This document shows positions 1 through 11,783 of a stretch of 64,000 nucleotides of DNA, piece after piece (positions within the stretch are counted from its first letter, which is position 1; each line of letters opens with the position of its first letter). The stretch spans positions 57,648,501 through 57,712,500 of the forward strand of contig CM060899.1 of assembly GCA_030762935.1 (NCBI GenBank). Direction: 5' to 3'. A program made the position numbers and the translations under genes. Origin of the DNA: Hymenopus coronatus. Taxonomy: Eukaryota > Arthropoda > Insecta > Mantodea > Hymenopodidae. The notes under the pieces were generated by a model that was not told the DNA's origin, ran no database searches, and saw nothing but the letters and a program-made list of their open reading frames with translations.

Positions 1-210
1 TAATATACGCCATTTTAATGAAAATTGTTAGTCATTTTTTATAAAAAGATTTAATTTTCTTCCATGTAAAGGGTAGTTTGTGGTGTCCTCGTGTCGCAAC
101 CTTGGAGAATACTAAATATAAATAAGTTTGGTATTTAACGTTTTTTTTTTTCATTGTTAAGCCATTCTGTCCACACACACGCGCGTGCGTGCAAGGAACG
201 CTTTCTAAAA
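1..210 (-). mobile_element. HIN-1 element, partial (cut by window edge)
   Basis: Middle part of a HIN-1 copy on the minus strand, recognised by CCATGTAAAGGGTAGTTTG, the CGTGTCGCAACCTTGG box and the internal CA tract. It is interrupted at an A-tract near 207-210 by the next copy. HIN-1 is the proposed Helentron-like non-autonomous family of this window. Confidence 0.7.
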
Positions 211-1068
211 ATCTGATGTGCCCATTCACGTGAGTTTCTCTACACCCTGTAACACATTATTTTTGAAAAGCTTATTTTTATCTACTTCTTGCTAATCGAG
301 ATAAACAGAAATTGTCTTATTACTTGCTTCCTTGTAAATAGAAGGGAAATAAGGAAATACACTAGGCTAAAGCGATAGTCAGATCCTTTAGAAGCCGGTT
401 GCCATGTAATTGAAATCCATTTCTTTGCATGACCGGGAGCTGATAAATTCCCATATGAGAAAAGCTAAGTATTTTAAAACTGAAATCAATAACAAGACAT
501 ATCTCTGAAATGGTTACTTCCACGAAAGAAAGTATATGACATAAATTGTGTGTTTTTACGAGATCTACTTTTATTGTTAAGTAGGCTTTGGTCTATCAAT
601 TATGGTTTACCAGTTGTGCAAAATTAAAAAAAAAATTCACCCAGAATAAAGTGGTCTTCAGAGGCTACTCCCAAAAAATTCAAGATGTGAATTTTATTTT
701 CCCTATAAATATATTTAATATACGGCATTTTACTCAAAATTGTAAGTCTTTTTTATTTGTTGAGAAAATCAAAAATGTCAAAAATGTTTCTATATAAAGG
801 GTAGTTTGTGGTGGGAGGATTTTCCTCAAAATCTTCGCGTCGCATCCTTGTAAGATTCTAAACTTAAATACCAAGTTTGGTATTTTACCGACTTTTCGTT
901 TTGAGTTATCATGTTCAGACATACGGACGCACGGAAACAAACACACTTACAGATCTTTTTCTAAAATTGTTTTGTTTTATACAGGTGACCGTAAAACATG
1001 TATTTTCGGTGAAATCTCGGTATAGAATGTTTGGGTTCTAAGTGCATTTACTAAATTACATGAGAACG
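211..1068 (-). mobile_element. HIN-1 element, nearly full length
   Basis: Starts at the 3' hairpin end (ATCTGATGTG, then GTTTCTCTAC) and runs in consensus order to the TTTGGG-GTGCATT region of the 5' end, where the terminal palindrome is badly decayed. It is inserted in an A-tract of the preceding HIN-1 copy, so it is a nested younger insertion. Confidence 0.75.
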
Positions 1069-1500
1069 TTTCAATGACCAACAGTTATGATAGGCCTTAC
1101 GCATCTCCCTAAAATATAGTGTCTATAAATTTATGTTTAGAATATTTATAGCCTTTTAATAATCGTAAATCATTTTAAGTGTTTGGTCTGGGCCCTTTAT
1201 GAAAGCCATGTAGAATGCGAACATTATGAGTGTGGCAGATGATGTAACGAAATAATATTACACATGTAAAAATGAATACGTAGCATTTGTGTGTACAGTT
1301 GGTTTATTAACATAAAACAATCACATTGGCATCCAGTATAATTATTCTACTAATAATATCAAAGATAGCATTACTTTCGTGGGTTGAGGTGCTGAAGGTT
1401 TCATGTTGGCTTGGTTTCTTGAGCACATTTAAGAGAATAGGATATGAATTCAATTAATTCAAGTTTCATTAGGCAATGTCGGTCTATCTTAGGTCACCTT
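1069..1500. other. Unassigned AT-rich sequence
   Basis: No open frame, RNA gene or recognised repeat seen on either strand. Confidence 0.4.
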
Positions 1501-1514
1501 TACAGTGGTTTCTT

Positions 1515-1848
1515 CATCAGGAAATTTCTAGTTCGTGAGTTCACCACTACGTGCAATGGTTACGAGGTGTCAACTCATCGTCTACAGATGCTACTATAGG
1601 AGGAAATCACGAACTGCGGACGTGAAACATGCCGAATTTGGCCCAGGGACCTTTTCTTTCAAAGGTTGGGGTTCTTTAACGTGCAAATAAATTACACAGA
1701 ATCAACAGATTTACTTCCCTTCCGAAGGAAGCCATGCTAAAGATTTTTACGTCCGAAAAAATCCATGACCCTTCGCTGGTTTTCACCCGTAACCTTGGGT
1801 ATTAAAGACTAACATGGTAAACTCTACACCACGAGGCAACTAAACTGT
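1515..1848 (-). repeat. SINE-A, old divergent copy
   Basis: Minus-strand relative of the tRNA-derived SINE-A. Diagnostic blocks are TTCCGAAGGAAGCCATGCTA and a CCGAAAAAATCCATG-like block. The decayed tRNA head (ACCTTGGGTATT, then CATGGTAAACTCTACACCACG) is at the right. It shares with the copy at 13.1 kb a longer body containing GGAGGAAATCACGA-like and TTTGGCCCAGG-like blocks, suggesting a subfamily. Confidence 0.65.
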
Positions 1849-2630
1849 GTTCTGGCTCAGATATATTGTGATATAAGCACCGTAAATGCATCTTTGCAGA
1901 ACAAAGAAACGTTTTCACTTCGGAACTTCTGTAAAGCACTTAATGTTGCGTATCATTTTTTCAACGATTTTGAATAATATAATATTTATAGGATGATAAG
2001 ATTAGTCACTGTCAGATTTCAAAATCTATAACAAGATTGACCACGCTAGTCTCCGAAAATTCATTATTGATTAGTCGCGCTTGGTAGCATTGACCAAATC
2101 AGCAACTGAAGGTAACATGGGTGCTTGTGCCGAAAAAGTTACATTTAAACGCTACATGAATTAAATCATAATTAAATAATAGCAAATAAAAGGAAGTAAA
2201 GATGTTGAGAATGAAATGGTATAATCAGGTATCAATCGCATGTCTGAAATAGTCAATTGCTATCTATAGTTGGAGGATTAAATACATTTTATTAGCATCT
2301 GCTGTAAAAATGCATAGTGCTGCAGGAATTTCAATCTCCATTTCATTCTGTCATGGTGGAAAGTTGATTTCTGTGCCAATCCACATGTGTGTTTTGTCTG
2401 TTTACTGCACATATGTGCATGAATTATGTAAATCCTCTTATCTTTGATGCATTATTATTGCAGACATATTTAAACCTTACCTTGGTGTTTGCTTTTGTTT
2501 ATTTGTAACTATTTTCTTGCGATTTAATTCATGCAGCAGCCAAGTATAACATGGATAACCAACTCTCAGTTCACCACCACTGTTAAGGTTTGACCTTGCT
2601 ACTAACAACCACCATGTGCAACAATAAAAT
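1849..2630. other. Unassigned AT-rich sequence
   Basis: No coding signal or recognised repeat. Only short frames interrupted by stops. Confidence 0.4.
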
Positions 2631-2632
2631 TG

Positions 2633-3055
2633 TTAGGGTACAGGGTATAAAACGGATGGGAACATCTCGCGTATTGTTGCATCAGGTCTACCACCTCCCA
2701 GAGGAAAGGATGGCGTGATGGAGCTTCAGCAAGCTACAGGCCACAGAAACATTAGTAAATCCCAAATCGCAGACCCATTCCACATTGCAGCTCTTCAGAG
2801 AGGGCAATGAACAACCCGGCCTACCAAACAGAATGGGGAATACTCTTTGCTTGGAACAAGCCTCCGCGCAATCTGTCCGGCAGCGCCACATACACCACGA
2901 AACCTAGAAGCATTCCTGAAAAATGAGAAGGAAGAGTGATAGGGAAACGAGGGAAAGGAAAGTGGTAGATGATTAAGCATCCCAACATTTCACCTACTGA
3001 TCACGAAAACCATACAAATCCAAGCTCAGAGTGGGCGACCAACAGGAAAAAACCG
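2633..3055 (-). repeat. SINE-D, degraded copy
   Basis: GC-richer block aligning in reverse complement with the SINE-D copy at 12.4 kb. Shared order: AGGGAAACGAGG / GGAAAGTGGTAGATGATTAA / CATCCCAACATTTCACCTAC. The short frames inside are by-products of the SINE body. The tRNA-like head is not clearly preserved. Confidence 0.5.
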
Positions 3056-3458
3056 TTTCGTGGAGCTTGCATCAGCGAAGTAAGTTATAATTTTACTTTC
3101 TTGTGACTGCTGGAGTATTTATATTTTTCACTATCTTAAAAAAATCGTATGCAACACGCATGCCTTAAGTGCATCATTGGATAATTGGAGTATCTCGGAA
3201 ATAGGAAATTCAGATACTGTAGACCCCGTTATCCGCGTTTTCGCGTATACGCGATTTTAGTTTTAAGTAGACAGAAGCAGCAATCTGAAGATCTGGGGAA
3301 CGTAGATTTGCTAGTTTTCAGTGAAAGAATTGATAAACAAGAAACAATGTTTCAACCTATTAGAAATCTAACAATAAAGAAAATGGAATGATCGACACTG
3401 CAATGACAATTTTTCAACATGATCCTGAAGAAGTAAGGAGTGCAGTAGTGAAGAAAAA
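3056..3458. other. Unassigned sequence
   Basis: AT-rich. One 68-codon frame (3185-3391, +) without recognisable domain and probably chance. Confidence 0.35.
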
Positions 3459-3550
3459 ATCTGATGTTCCATTCACATGACTTTCTCTACATCTCTGCAG
3501 CAATTGTTAAACAGCTTATGCTTCTATTTACTTCATGCTAATTGAGAAAA
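3459..3550 (-). mobile_element. HIN-1 3' end fragment, interrupted
   Basis: The 3' hairpin end and about 90 bp of a HIN-1 copy (ATCTGATGTTCCATTCACAT, CTTTCTCTAC), broken at GCTAATTGAGAAAA by another copy inserted in its A-tract. Confidence 0.75.
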
Positions 3551-4436
3551 ATCTGATGTGTACTATTCACATGATTTTCTCTATATACCTGCAACAAATT
3601 ATTCTTAAAAAGCTTATACTTCTATTTACTTTATGTTATTCAGAAAAAATAAGCAGAAATAGTTTTATTACTTGCTTCCTTGTAAGTAGAAGCGAAATAA
3701 GGGACTACCATACGTTAAAATGATAGTCAAAAGCTGGTTGCTATGTCAATGAAGTTCCTTTGTTTATATGGATAGGAGTTTACAAGTTCCTGTATGAGAA
3801 AAGTATAAGCTTTTCATAGCAGAAACCAAAAGTAAGGAATGTCTCAAAAACGACGAACTCACGAAAAAAATGTATATAACATAAATTGTGGGTTTTAACG
3901 TGCTCTACATTTTTGTCTAGTAAGGTTTTGTCCATCTCTTACGGTTTAGCAGTTATTCAAAATTCAGTAAAATTCATCCAGAATAAACTACTCTTCAGAG
4001 GTTATTCCCAGGAAATCAAGATATACATTTTATTTGTTAGGTAAATATCTTTAATATACGAAATTTTAATCAAAATCGTTAGAGCCATTTTTGAGAAAAT
4101 CAACATTTTCGAAAAAAGTTCCATGTAAAGGATAGTTTGGGGTGGGGGGATTTTTCTCAAAATCTTCGTGTCGCATCCCTGGAAGATACTAAACTTAAAT
4201 ATCAAGTTTGGTATTTTACCGACTTTTCGTTTTTGAGTTATCGTGTTCACAGACACACGGACACACTGACACACGGACACACCACACACACACGGACCTT
4301 TTTGTGTAAATGCTTTTTTTTTTTGGATATTGGGGACCCTAAAATATATATTTCCGGTGAAATCTCGGTATCGAATTTTTGGGTGGAGTGCAATACCTTC
4401 TCTATACACTATGTACATAGCGCATATAGAGAAAGT
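3551..4436 (-). mobile_element. HIN-1 element, full length (reference copy)
   Basis: Complete 886-bp copy. From the left: hairpin end ATCTGATGTG, subterminal TTTCTCTA, the conserved TAAGTAGAAG and TTACGGTTTAGCAGTTAT-type blocks, CCATGTAAAGGATAGTTTGG, a CA-rich tract (4245-4290), a T-run (4314-4324), then the terminal palindrome CTATACACTATGTACATAG and GAGAAAGTAAAA. Two open frames overlap it (4002-4418 minus, 138 codons; 4137-4469 plus, 110 codons). They recur as interrupted frames in other copies and are read as chance. Confidence 0.85.
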
Positions 4437-5022
4437 AAAAAGTTGAACATTCTGTTAAATGTTCCATAAAGCTGTATAATCAAGCAACATAGAAGACTAC
4501 ACAGCGGCAATTAAACGTTTCTTTACAAAACAGTGTGACAGTTCAAATGAATGATCAGCGCCTAGCGAGAACACCAGCCACAAAGGTTTTGCATGTAAGG
4601 AAATCCGTCAGGAAACTGCAGATTCTTCCGATATAGATTAACCAGTGGCTGTTTAGGATACCATTTTAATTAAATTATTTTATTTTACTATTCTGTGTTT
4701 TTTTATTAAATTGCATGTGTTTAAATACCATTAAAATACGTTTCAGAAAGAGATAATGGAATTTTTTGGTAAACACACTAGGAATCTCTACCATTTTAAA
4801 CTTAAGGGATAACCCGAAGCGATAGAAGTTATTTTTTAAAATAATAGAGCTAAAGATAAGAGATTACTAGCAACAAAAGGACATTGTCTGCACTCCTTAA
4901 TACACTTGTAAAACATGTTTTACTGGAATTTTTTCATATTTGATAGGTGCCCCCTCCCCTTGTTTAAGTATTTTATACCACAAAATGAAAAAAACTCAGA
5001 AAAAGCACAGTATGATTGCTAA
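4437..5022. other. Unassigned AT-rich sequence
   Basis: No gene, RNA or recognised repeat. Confidence 0.4.
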
Positions 5023-5026
5023 TTTT

Positions 5027-5736
5027 ACTTTCTCTACACGTACTATATAGTGTATAGAGAAGGTATTGTAATACACTCAAAAATTCGATACCGGAAATAC
5101 ATGTATTGGGTCCCCTGTATCCAAAAATAGTATTTTCAGAAAAAAAGTCAGTGTGTCTGTGTGTCTATGAGCAGCAAAGCTCAAAAACGAAAAGTCCGTT
5201 AAATACCAAACTTGGCATTTAGGTTTAGTATCTTCCTTGGATACGACACGAAAATTTTCAAGAAAATCCCCCCACCCTCAACTATCCTTTACATGGAAAA
5301 AATATCTAAAGTTTTGATTTGCTCAATAATATTGTAGACAAAAACTTACTGGGTACAAAAAAAAAATGTAGAGCTCGTTAAAACACAGTTTATATCATAT
5401 ATATTTTCTCGTGAAATTGACCGTTTTTGAGATATTTCTTGTTATTGGTTTCAGTTTTAAAATACTTAAAGCTTTACTCATACAGCAATTTTGTCAACTC
5501 CTGGCCATGCAAAGAAGCGGATTTCAATCCCATAGCAACCACATTTTAAAACATATGACTCAGTTTAGACTAGTGTATTCCTTATTTCCATTCTACTTAC
5601 AAGGAAGCAAGTGAAAATACCATTTCTGCTATTTTTTTTCTGATTAGAATGAAAGAAATGGAAGAATAAGCTTTTTAACAATAATTTGTTGCAATATGTA
5701 GAGGAAGGCATGTGAATGGAACACATCAGATTTTTT
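5027..5736 (+). mobile_element. HIN-1 element with internal deletion
   Basis: Begins TTTT-ACTTTCTCTAC with palindrome ACTATATAGTGTATAGAGAAG and ends TGTGAATGGAACACATCAGA plus six Ts. About 710 bp, so it lacks some internal blocks of the consensus. T-tracts flank both ends. Confidence 0.85.
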
Positions 5737-5774
5737 AAAAACTAAACTATGACAGTTATGTTATTATATTGCAC

Positions 5775-6109
5775 ACGTTCTGAAGTAGTCGCCCTCCGTG
5801 GTGTAATGGTTACCATGCTGACTTCATATACCCAAGGTCGTGGGTTCAAACCCGGCGGAGGACGATGGATTTTTTCGGGTGTAAATATCCTTAGCATGGC
5901 TTCCTTCGGAAGGGAAGTAAAGCCGTGGGTCCCGTGTCGTAGATTTACGGCACGTAAAAGAACCTCAAGCCTGATAGAGAGGCCTCTGATCAAAATTAAG
6001 TGGTCTTTCACGCCCAGTATAGAATGGGACGCTGACAACCACAGTAGTTAAAGAGCGTCCATAAATAACACGCCATTCTTTTTTTTTTTTTTTTTTACGT
6101 TCTGAAGTA
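5775..6109 (+). repeat. SINE-A, intact copy with 13-bp target duplication
   Basis: The element body is 5788-6096. The tRNA-like head carries an A box (TGGTGTAATGG, 5799-5809) and B box (GGTTCAAACCC). The body has CATGGCTTCCTTCGGAAGG and CGGCACGTAAAAGAACC, and the tail is a run of about 20 Ts. It is flanked by a perfect 13-bp direct repeat ACGTTCTGAAGTA (5775-5787 and 6097-6109), the signature of LINE-mediated insertion. Overlapping frames on both strands are shadows of the SINE. Confidence 0.92.
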
Positions 6110-6389
6110 CGTTCAGGAAATTTTTCAGATATGTAGCAGCGTTTTTGTGGGAGAAGATAGATTTTGGATGTGTGAAAATAACGAAAAAACTGAACTGGAG
6201 GAAAATGGCTCTAAAGTTTGACATAGAGTGTCATTTCACCAGCTTAACGCTTTAAAACGTCGCCTAAAACATGTATTACAACCGCTCTAGAGAATTAAAG
6301 TATGGTGAATTCTTTTGCACCAAAAATACAGAAATATACTTTTTTTTTACCCAAATCGCTAAATAAAACACTTCTGCCCATTACTACGT
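6110..6389. other. Unassigned sequence before repeat X
   Basis: AT-rich with no recognised element. A minus-strand frame from repeat X runs into it (6295-6564). Confidence 0.35.
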
Positions 6390-6687
6390 GAGTATAAGAG
6401 AACCTAACCCCATATTTTACACATAAAATTGAGTCAATATTTGCGAATTCGGTATGCGCGGCTATTCCGCGGAACGTAACCATCGCGTATAATGGGTCTA
6501 GGTAATGTACTCCGCTTCGTCGCGTATTTTCAAAATCTTCATTCTCCAATGATGCACTTAACACATTTGTATCTCAATATCTATTATACCTACACCTATA
6601 AATTTGAACATGAGTAGGATAATAAAACTAATGTTTTATTTTCTGCCTGCGTGCAATGAAAGAACACAAAAAGAGTTATACAAAAAA
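6390..6687. repeat. Repeat X, copy 1
   Basis: Aligns with 7683-8028. Shared landmarks are AAGAGAACCTAA, GGTATGCGCGGC, the palindrome ATTCCGCGGAA, TTCGTC, ATAAAACTAATGTTT and a GTGCAATGAAAGAA-type block ending in GAGTTATACAAAAAA. Copy 1 lacks about 60 bp present in copy 2. Its right end is cut by a HIN-1 insertion in the A-run. On the minus strand an 89-codon frame keeps DFENTRRSG, which recurs in copy 2. Family unknown. Confidence 0.65.
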
Positions 6688-7535
6688 CATTATTTGTACC
6701 ATTCACATGACTTTCTCTACCTGCTCTACAAACAAATCATTCTTACAAAAGATTGTTCATTTATCTACATCTTGACAATTAAGAACATTAGCAGAAATTC
6801 TCTTATCATTTGCTTTCTTGTAAGCAAAAGGAAATAGGGAAATACACTAGGCCAACGCGATAGTCAGATCTTTTAAAATATATCGCTTTTCGAAACAATA
6901 GAAATGCAGTTCTTTTTGCGTGGCTAGGAGTAAAATAAAAGAGGTATGACTTCCCGTTTGAGAAAATTTTAAGTAGTTTAACATTTCAACAAATAACAGA
7001 AATATCTTGGAAATGGTTAACTCTATAAAAAAATGTATATGACATAAATTGTGTGTTTTTACGATATCTATATTTATAGTGTAGTATGTTGTGTCTATCT
7101 CTTGCGGTTTACCAGTTATATAAAAGTCGTCGAGAATGAAGAGGTCTTCAGGGGCTATTCCCAGAAAATTCAATATATACCTACATTTTGTCAAGTAGAT
7201 GGCATTTGTCATAAATCTTTAGAGCTATTTTATAAAATAAAGACTTTCGAATTTTTTTCCATGTAAAGGGTAGTTTGGAGTGGGGAATTTTCCTCATAAT
7301 CTTCGTGTCGAATCCTTGCAAGATACTAAACTTAAATACCAATTTTAGTATCACACCGGCTTTTCGATTTTGAGACACACAGACACACGCGCGTGCGCGG
7401 AATTTTTTCTTGAAATGCTTTTTTTGGGGGGGGGATACAGAGACCCTAAAATGTGTGTTTCCGGTGAAACTGCGGTATTAGATTTTGGGTGGAGTGCAAT
7501 GCGTTCTCTATTGCCATGTACTAAATAGAGAAAGT
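6682..7535 (-). mobile_element. HIN-1 element, full length
   Basis: Hairpin end with TACCATTCACATGACTTTCTCTAC at left (decayed distal stem), consensus body, and 5' end TTCTCTATTGCCATGTACTAAATAGAGAAAGT at right. CG-rich variant of the internal CA tract near 7380-7400. Confidence 0.8.
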
Positions 7536-7552
7536 GATTTTTTCTTCTTCTT

Positions 7553-7657
7553 CAGGGGACATCAAGGTGAAATCTCGAAATCGAATTTTGTGTGGCAGAC
7601 AATACATTCTCTACCTGTTATATGCATAATATGTGTATAGAATGTAAAAATACTAAG
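7553..7657 (-). mobile_element. HIN-1 5' end fragment
   Basis: Only the last about 100 bp of a copy: GGGGACATCAAGGTGAAATC, the AATCGAATTTTG block and a decayed palindrome (CTACCTGTTATATGCATAATATG). Possibly the remainder of an older copy disrupted by the neighbour. Confidence 0.6.
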
Positions 7658-7682
7658 AATCTCTGCTATTTTAAGCTTATTT

Positions 7683-8028
7683 GAGTAAAAGAGAACCTAA
7701 ATCCGTATTTAACATATTAAATGAGTCAATCTACGCGAATATGGTATGCGCGGCGATTCCGCGGAATGTAAACATCGCGTATGACGAATCTATATTCCAC
7801 TTCGTCTGGTATTTTCAAACTCTTCCTTCTCCTTACTTATCACAATTGTATCGCAACATACTATTATACACTTCTGAATTTGAGCATGAGTAGACGTAAT
7901 AAAACTAATGTTTAAATTTGAAGCGTTTCCATGATAATGATAAGTGTCACTTTGGGATTGTTGCTGCGCGTGTTTTTGCTTTCTGCCCGCGTGCAATGAA
8001 AGAAACACAGAAAGAGTTATACAAAAAA
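7683..8028. repeat. Repeat X, copy 2
   Basis: Second copy of the repeat at 6.39-6.69 kb, with the same landmarks plus about 60 bp (around 7915-7980) absent from copy 1. A 156-codon minus-strand frame (7790-8260) crosses it and ends in EEFENTRRSG, matching the motif of copy 1. There is then a frameshift relative to copy 1 in the stretch that reads FRGIAAHT in both. This could be a decayed coding repeat; no family recognised. Confidence 0.6.
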
Positions 8029-8303
8029 GAAGGGTTTCGTGACTGTATTCAACGCTCACTAGGTCAGTGTGTCCTTGGGCGTTGTGATAATGGTGGTACG
8101 CATGCTCCTGGGAAAACAGTTGCAGGGATTCTGTGTTGATACACATCGCATTAAAATAATTGCTTCTGTTACGGCGATGTTTATGCGCAGTAACTAATGT
8201 GTTGGTTAAAACTCTCAAGCAATCATACAACAAACAAATAAAGAGGCGTTGCCCAAGCAATTCTAAAACTTTAATTCATATGACCTACAAAATAGTTTTA
8301 AAT

Positions 8304-9182
8304 ATCTGACGTGTTGCACTCACTTGAATTTCTCTAGCTGCCCTACAAACAAAATTCTTACAAAAGATTATTCTTCTTTCTACATCATGCTAATCGAGAT
8401 AAATATTAGCAAAATGTTCTTATTACTTAGTTCCTTATAAAAGAAAGCGCTATACTAAAGTGATAGTCAAATGTTTTAAAAGCTTGCGACTTGCAATTGT
8501 CATTGCAAATCGCTTCTTTGCTCACCCAGGAGTAGAACAAAAGAAAAACGGACACTTCCTGCATGAGAAAAGTATAAGTACCTTACAATTGAAAACAATA
8601 GCAAGAAATATCTCGGAAACGGTTACCTCCACGACAAAAACATAGAGAACATAAATTGTGTGTTTTGCAGAGATCTACATTTTTGTGTAGTAAGTTATTG
8701 TCTATCTTTTACGGTTTACTAGTTATGCAAAATTCAGCAAAATTCATCCAGAATAAAGAGGTCTTCAGAGACTATTCCCAGAAAATTCAAGGTATACATT
8801 TTATTTGTGATGGAAATGGCTTTAATATGTGGCATTTTAATCAAAATGTTAGTCATTTTTAAGAAAAACAAAATGTTCGAACATTTTTCCATGTAAAGGG
8901 TAGTTAGGGGAAGGGAGATTTTCTTGAAAAGCTTCGTGTCGCATCCTTAGAAGATACAAAACTTAAATATCAAGTTTGGTATTTAACCGTCCCTTCACAT
9001 TAGAGCTATACTGTCCACAGACACACACACAGAACTTTTTCTGATATGCTCTTTTTTTTTCTTTTTTTTTTTAATTCAGGGTGTCCTAAAACATGTATTT
9101 CCGGTGAAATCTCGGTATCGAATTTTGGGTGCATTACAATACCTTCTTTATACACCATGTACATAGTAAGTGTAAGAAAATA
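8304..9182 (-). mobile_element. HIN-1 element, full length
   Basis: ATCTGACGTGTTGCACTCAC hairpin end at left; CCATGTAAAGGGTAGTTAGG; T-run of about 20 near 9050-9072; decayed terminal palindrome ACACCATGTACATAGTAAGTG and AAGAAAATAAAA at right. Confidence 0.8.
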
Positions 9183-9189
9183 AAAAAAT

Positions 9190-9325
9190 GGAATGATATA
9201 GCCAGAATTTGAACCACGGATTTTCCGGTTCCTGCCTACATGTTAATATGGTACCGGACGGAAATCGGAACATCTGTGATCCAAATACCCGCTTTGCCAT
9301 TGGATTATTCAGTCGGACTGTTTCT
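9190..9325 (-). repeat. tRNA-like SINE head (uncertain)
   Basis: On the minus strand TGGCAAAGCGG fits a pol III A box and GTGGTTCAAATTCTGG a B box, but they are about 90 nt apart, wider than a normal tRNA, and no cloverleaf closes. Perhaps a decayed tRNA-derived SINE. Confidence 0.3.
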
Positions 9326-9344
9326 CGTAGTACTACTAACACTT

Positions 9345-9737
9345 ACCGATTAGGGCCTTGCCACATACATTGCGATTAAAGACACTTCCGGCCACCTGGG
9401 ACATGGTTAGACTATTAAGTAAGGGGGGAGAGGGCTTTCTGTGCTTCTATGTGCGACTGTTAACTGCTGGGTGTTGTAAAATACTCTGATTGTGGAATCC
9501 TTTATCTCATGCGATCTTTCGAAATATTGAATTCAAATATGAGCTTTAATATCACGTTATATCTTGGGAAGCACCTATTATAGTAGTTTTACGGTGCATC
9601 TCATGACCGTCTATACATAAAACAACACGTAAACTGCTGAATGCAAGGAGGCTGGGGTGGGGAATTTTTCTTCACTAGTATCAGAATTCCCAATCTCTCT
9701 CGGAGTCTGGAAGTGTGAAAGCGTTAGTGAATGAGTG

Positions 9738-9783
<46 letters not shown>

Positions 9784-10035
9784 AATAGTGTACTTGTAAT
9801 ACTGAAAAACTCAACGTTAAGAACCCCTAAAGTGAGAAAATCCCCGCAGTCGTTTTTCAAGTCAAAGCCCCTGATATGACCATATAAGTTAAACGGCCCT
9901 TTTAAATGAAATAATAAAAATAAAATAACAATAATAATAATAATATTAATAATAGTTTTACTCCACACTGCTTACGTATAGTAATTAGAGGAAGTATCAC
10001 ATTACATCCAAAAATCAAAATTGAGATTTCACCTA
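9345..10035. other. Unassigned stretch with (GT)n microsatellite
   Basis: Contains a long GT run at about 9739-9781 and an ATA-rich stretch at about 9910-9955. A 95-codon minus-strand frame is mostly the repeat (poly-HT). No other feature. Confidence 0.5.
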
Positions 10036-10040
10036 CAAGT

Positions 10041-10500
10041 TCACCGAGCGGGATGGCTCAGGTGTGTTTCATCTATTATCCGTATTTTGTAGGTCGAGGG
10101 TTTAATCCCCGTCGCCGGCCTACCTGACCTATGGGTTTTTTCGGAGGTTTCCCTGCTGTCAGGCGATTGTTGAGTAGGTTTCTTTCATCGCCCAAATTTC
10201 CTGTCCTTCCAAGTCGTTTCCATTGCCACTTCATTCATCCTTCATTCCGTTGGTTTCTTTCAGCGTTGAAAATATCGGCGATGGTGCTCGGTGCAGCGTG
10301 GCAGGTAAAAATGATGCTCATAGTGTCTGTCTATCCTCCGACTTCGGCTGGTTGTCGGGATGAGAGCGCCTCCTGGTATACCCTCCCTCCCGAGGTCACC
10401 CCATCATGTGACATAGGTACCATAAGCAACATAAGCTTCAATACCGGCTCCCCTCCGTCCGTGTGCTGTTCCTATTCACCTGCAGTACACGTTTTGAGGC
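10041..10500 (+). repeat. SINE-D
   Basis: tRNA-like head ACCGAGCGGGATGGCTCAG with B-box-like GGTCGAGGGTTTAATCCCC, then GGTTTTTTCGGAGGTTTCC and a long GC-richer body with GGCGATGGTGCTCGGTGC. The 125-codon frame inside is a shadow of the body. Related copies lie at 2.6, 12.4, 34.1, 37.95, 42.6 and 44.6 kb. Confidence 0.75.
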
Positions 10501-10540
10501 TCCCTTAGTATATAAAACTTATGCGAAAACTTATAAGTTA

Positions 10541-11142
10541 TGCGACTTCCAAGGATGCGACACGAAGATTTTCAAGAAAAACCCCCAACCCCAACTACCC
10601 TTTACATGGAACATTTTTCAAACTTTTCGTTTTTCTCAAAAATGACTCTAACGATTTTGAATAAAATACCTTATGTTTAAGATATTTTTATGACAAACGA
10701 CGTGTGTATCTTGAATTTTATGGAAATAGCCCCTGAAGATCTGTTCATTCTGGATGACTTTTGTATAACTGGCAAACCGTAAGAGGTATACAAAAACGTC
10801 CTACACAAAAAATTTAGATCTCATTGAAAAACACAATTTATGTCAAATACATGCTTTTGTAAACTTTTAGAGATTTCCGGATTATTTGTTTTAATTTTAA
10901 GCCTTTAAACTTTTCCCAAACGGGAAGACATCTTTCTTCTCGTTAATCAATTGTTTCAAATAGCGACCGGCTTTTAAACGACTAGACTATCGCTTTAACC
11001 TGCGTATTTCTAGTAATAAGACAAATTCTGCTAATGTTTATCTTGATTAGCTTGATGTGATGAAAGAATAATCTTTTGAGTAAAAGGCTTGTTTGCCGAA
11101 CAGCTAGGGGACATCATGCGAATGGAACACATAAGACTTTTT
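10541..11142 (+). mobile_element. HIN-1 element, 5' truncated
   Basis: Enters the consensus at TTCCAAGGATGCGACACGAAG and runs to the 3' hairpin (CATGCGAATGGAACACATAAG). The 5' third is missing where SINE-D lies. The terminal CAGA has mutated to AAGA. Confidence 0.75.
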
Positions 11143-11780
11143 GGAATTATAAATACCCATTTAGACTTATATTATAGGGAGCAATACTGCTGTCTTGTAG
11201 CACAGACACAAAAAGAACTTTTTAAAGCACCAGTTTATGACCAGACAACTTAATAAAAGAGAAAATCTTTCTCCTAAAATAGGTCACGCAGCCTCAAGAA
11301 GGGAGGGGAAAAAAGTATCTAGAGGAAATTTTGGCTGCAGTGTAATTTTACTGCAGTTATTGTGGTCATGTGCTGAATTTGGAAAATCGCCATAACTGTC
11401 AGCGTAAATCAGGCTGCAAGATTTGGCTATTTACTTTTAAATACAATTTACGCACAGGCGAAATGGTGGGGTTAACCCACGCCCACAGAAGCATGCAAAA
11501 AAAAAAAAAAAAAACGAAATAGAAAAACATGACCAAACGCATCAACCAGATTACTTTACAAAGGAATGAAGATAAATCAGTTTGAAAGTTTGGCAACTGG
11601 TAATTTCTATTACTTTCTAACGACAGTACTTTCGGCTTATGAAGTTTTAGAGTAAAGTAATTTTTACTTGAGTGGGTAACAACCTCACTGCAAAATCTTC
11701 AACCGGCTTAAAATCCCTTATTAACTTTATGCTACTTAACTAAATCTTTAAAAAATAGTTTAATCCTAAATAAAGAAATA
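11143..11780. other. Unassigned stretch
   Basis: Contains a 17-bp A run (about 11497-11514). No recognised gene or repeat. Confidence 0.35.
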
Positions 11781-11783
11781 GAC

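Noticed and set aside
4002..4469. Overlapping frames of 138 (-) and 110 (+) codons
   Set aside because: They lie in a full HIN-1 copy; the same region in other copies is broken by stops and indels, with no domain.
7790..8260. 156-codon minus-strand frame as a gene
   Set aside because: Crosses the edge of repeat X and is frame-broken relative to the other copy. Kept only as a repeat observation.
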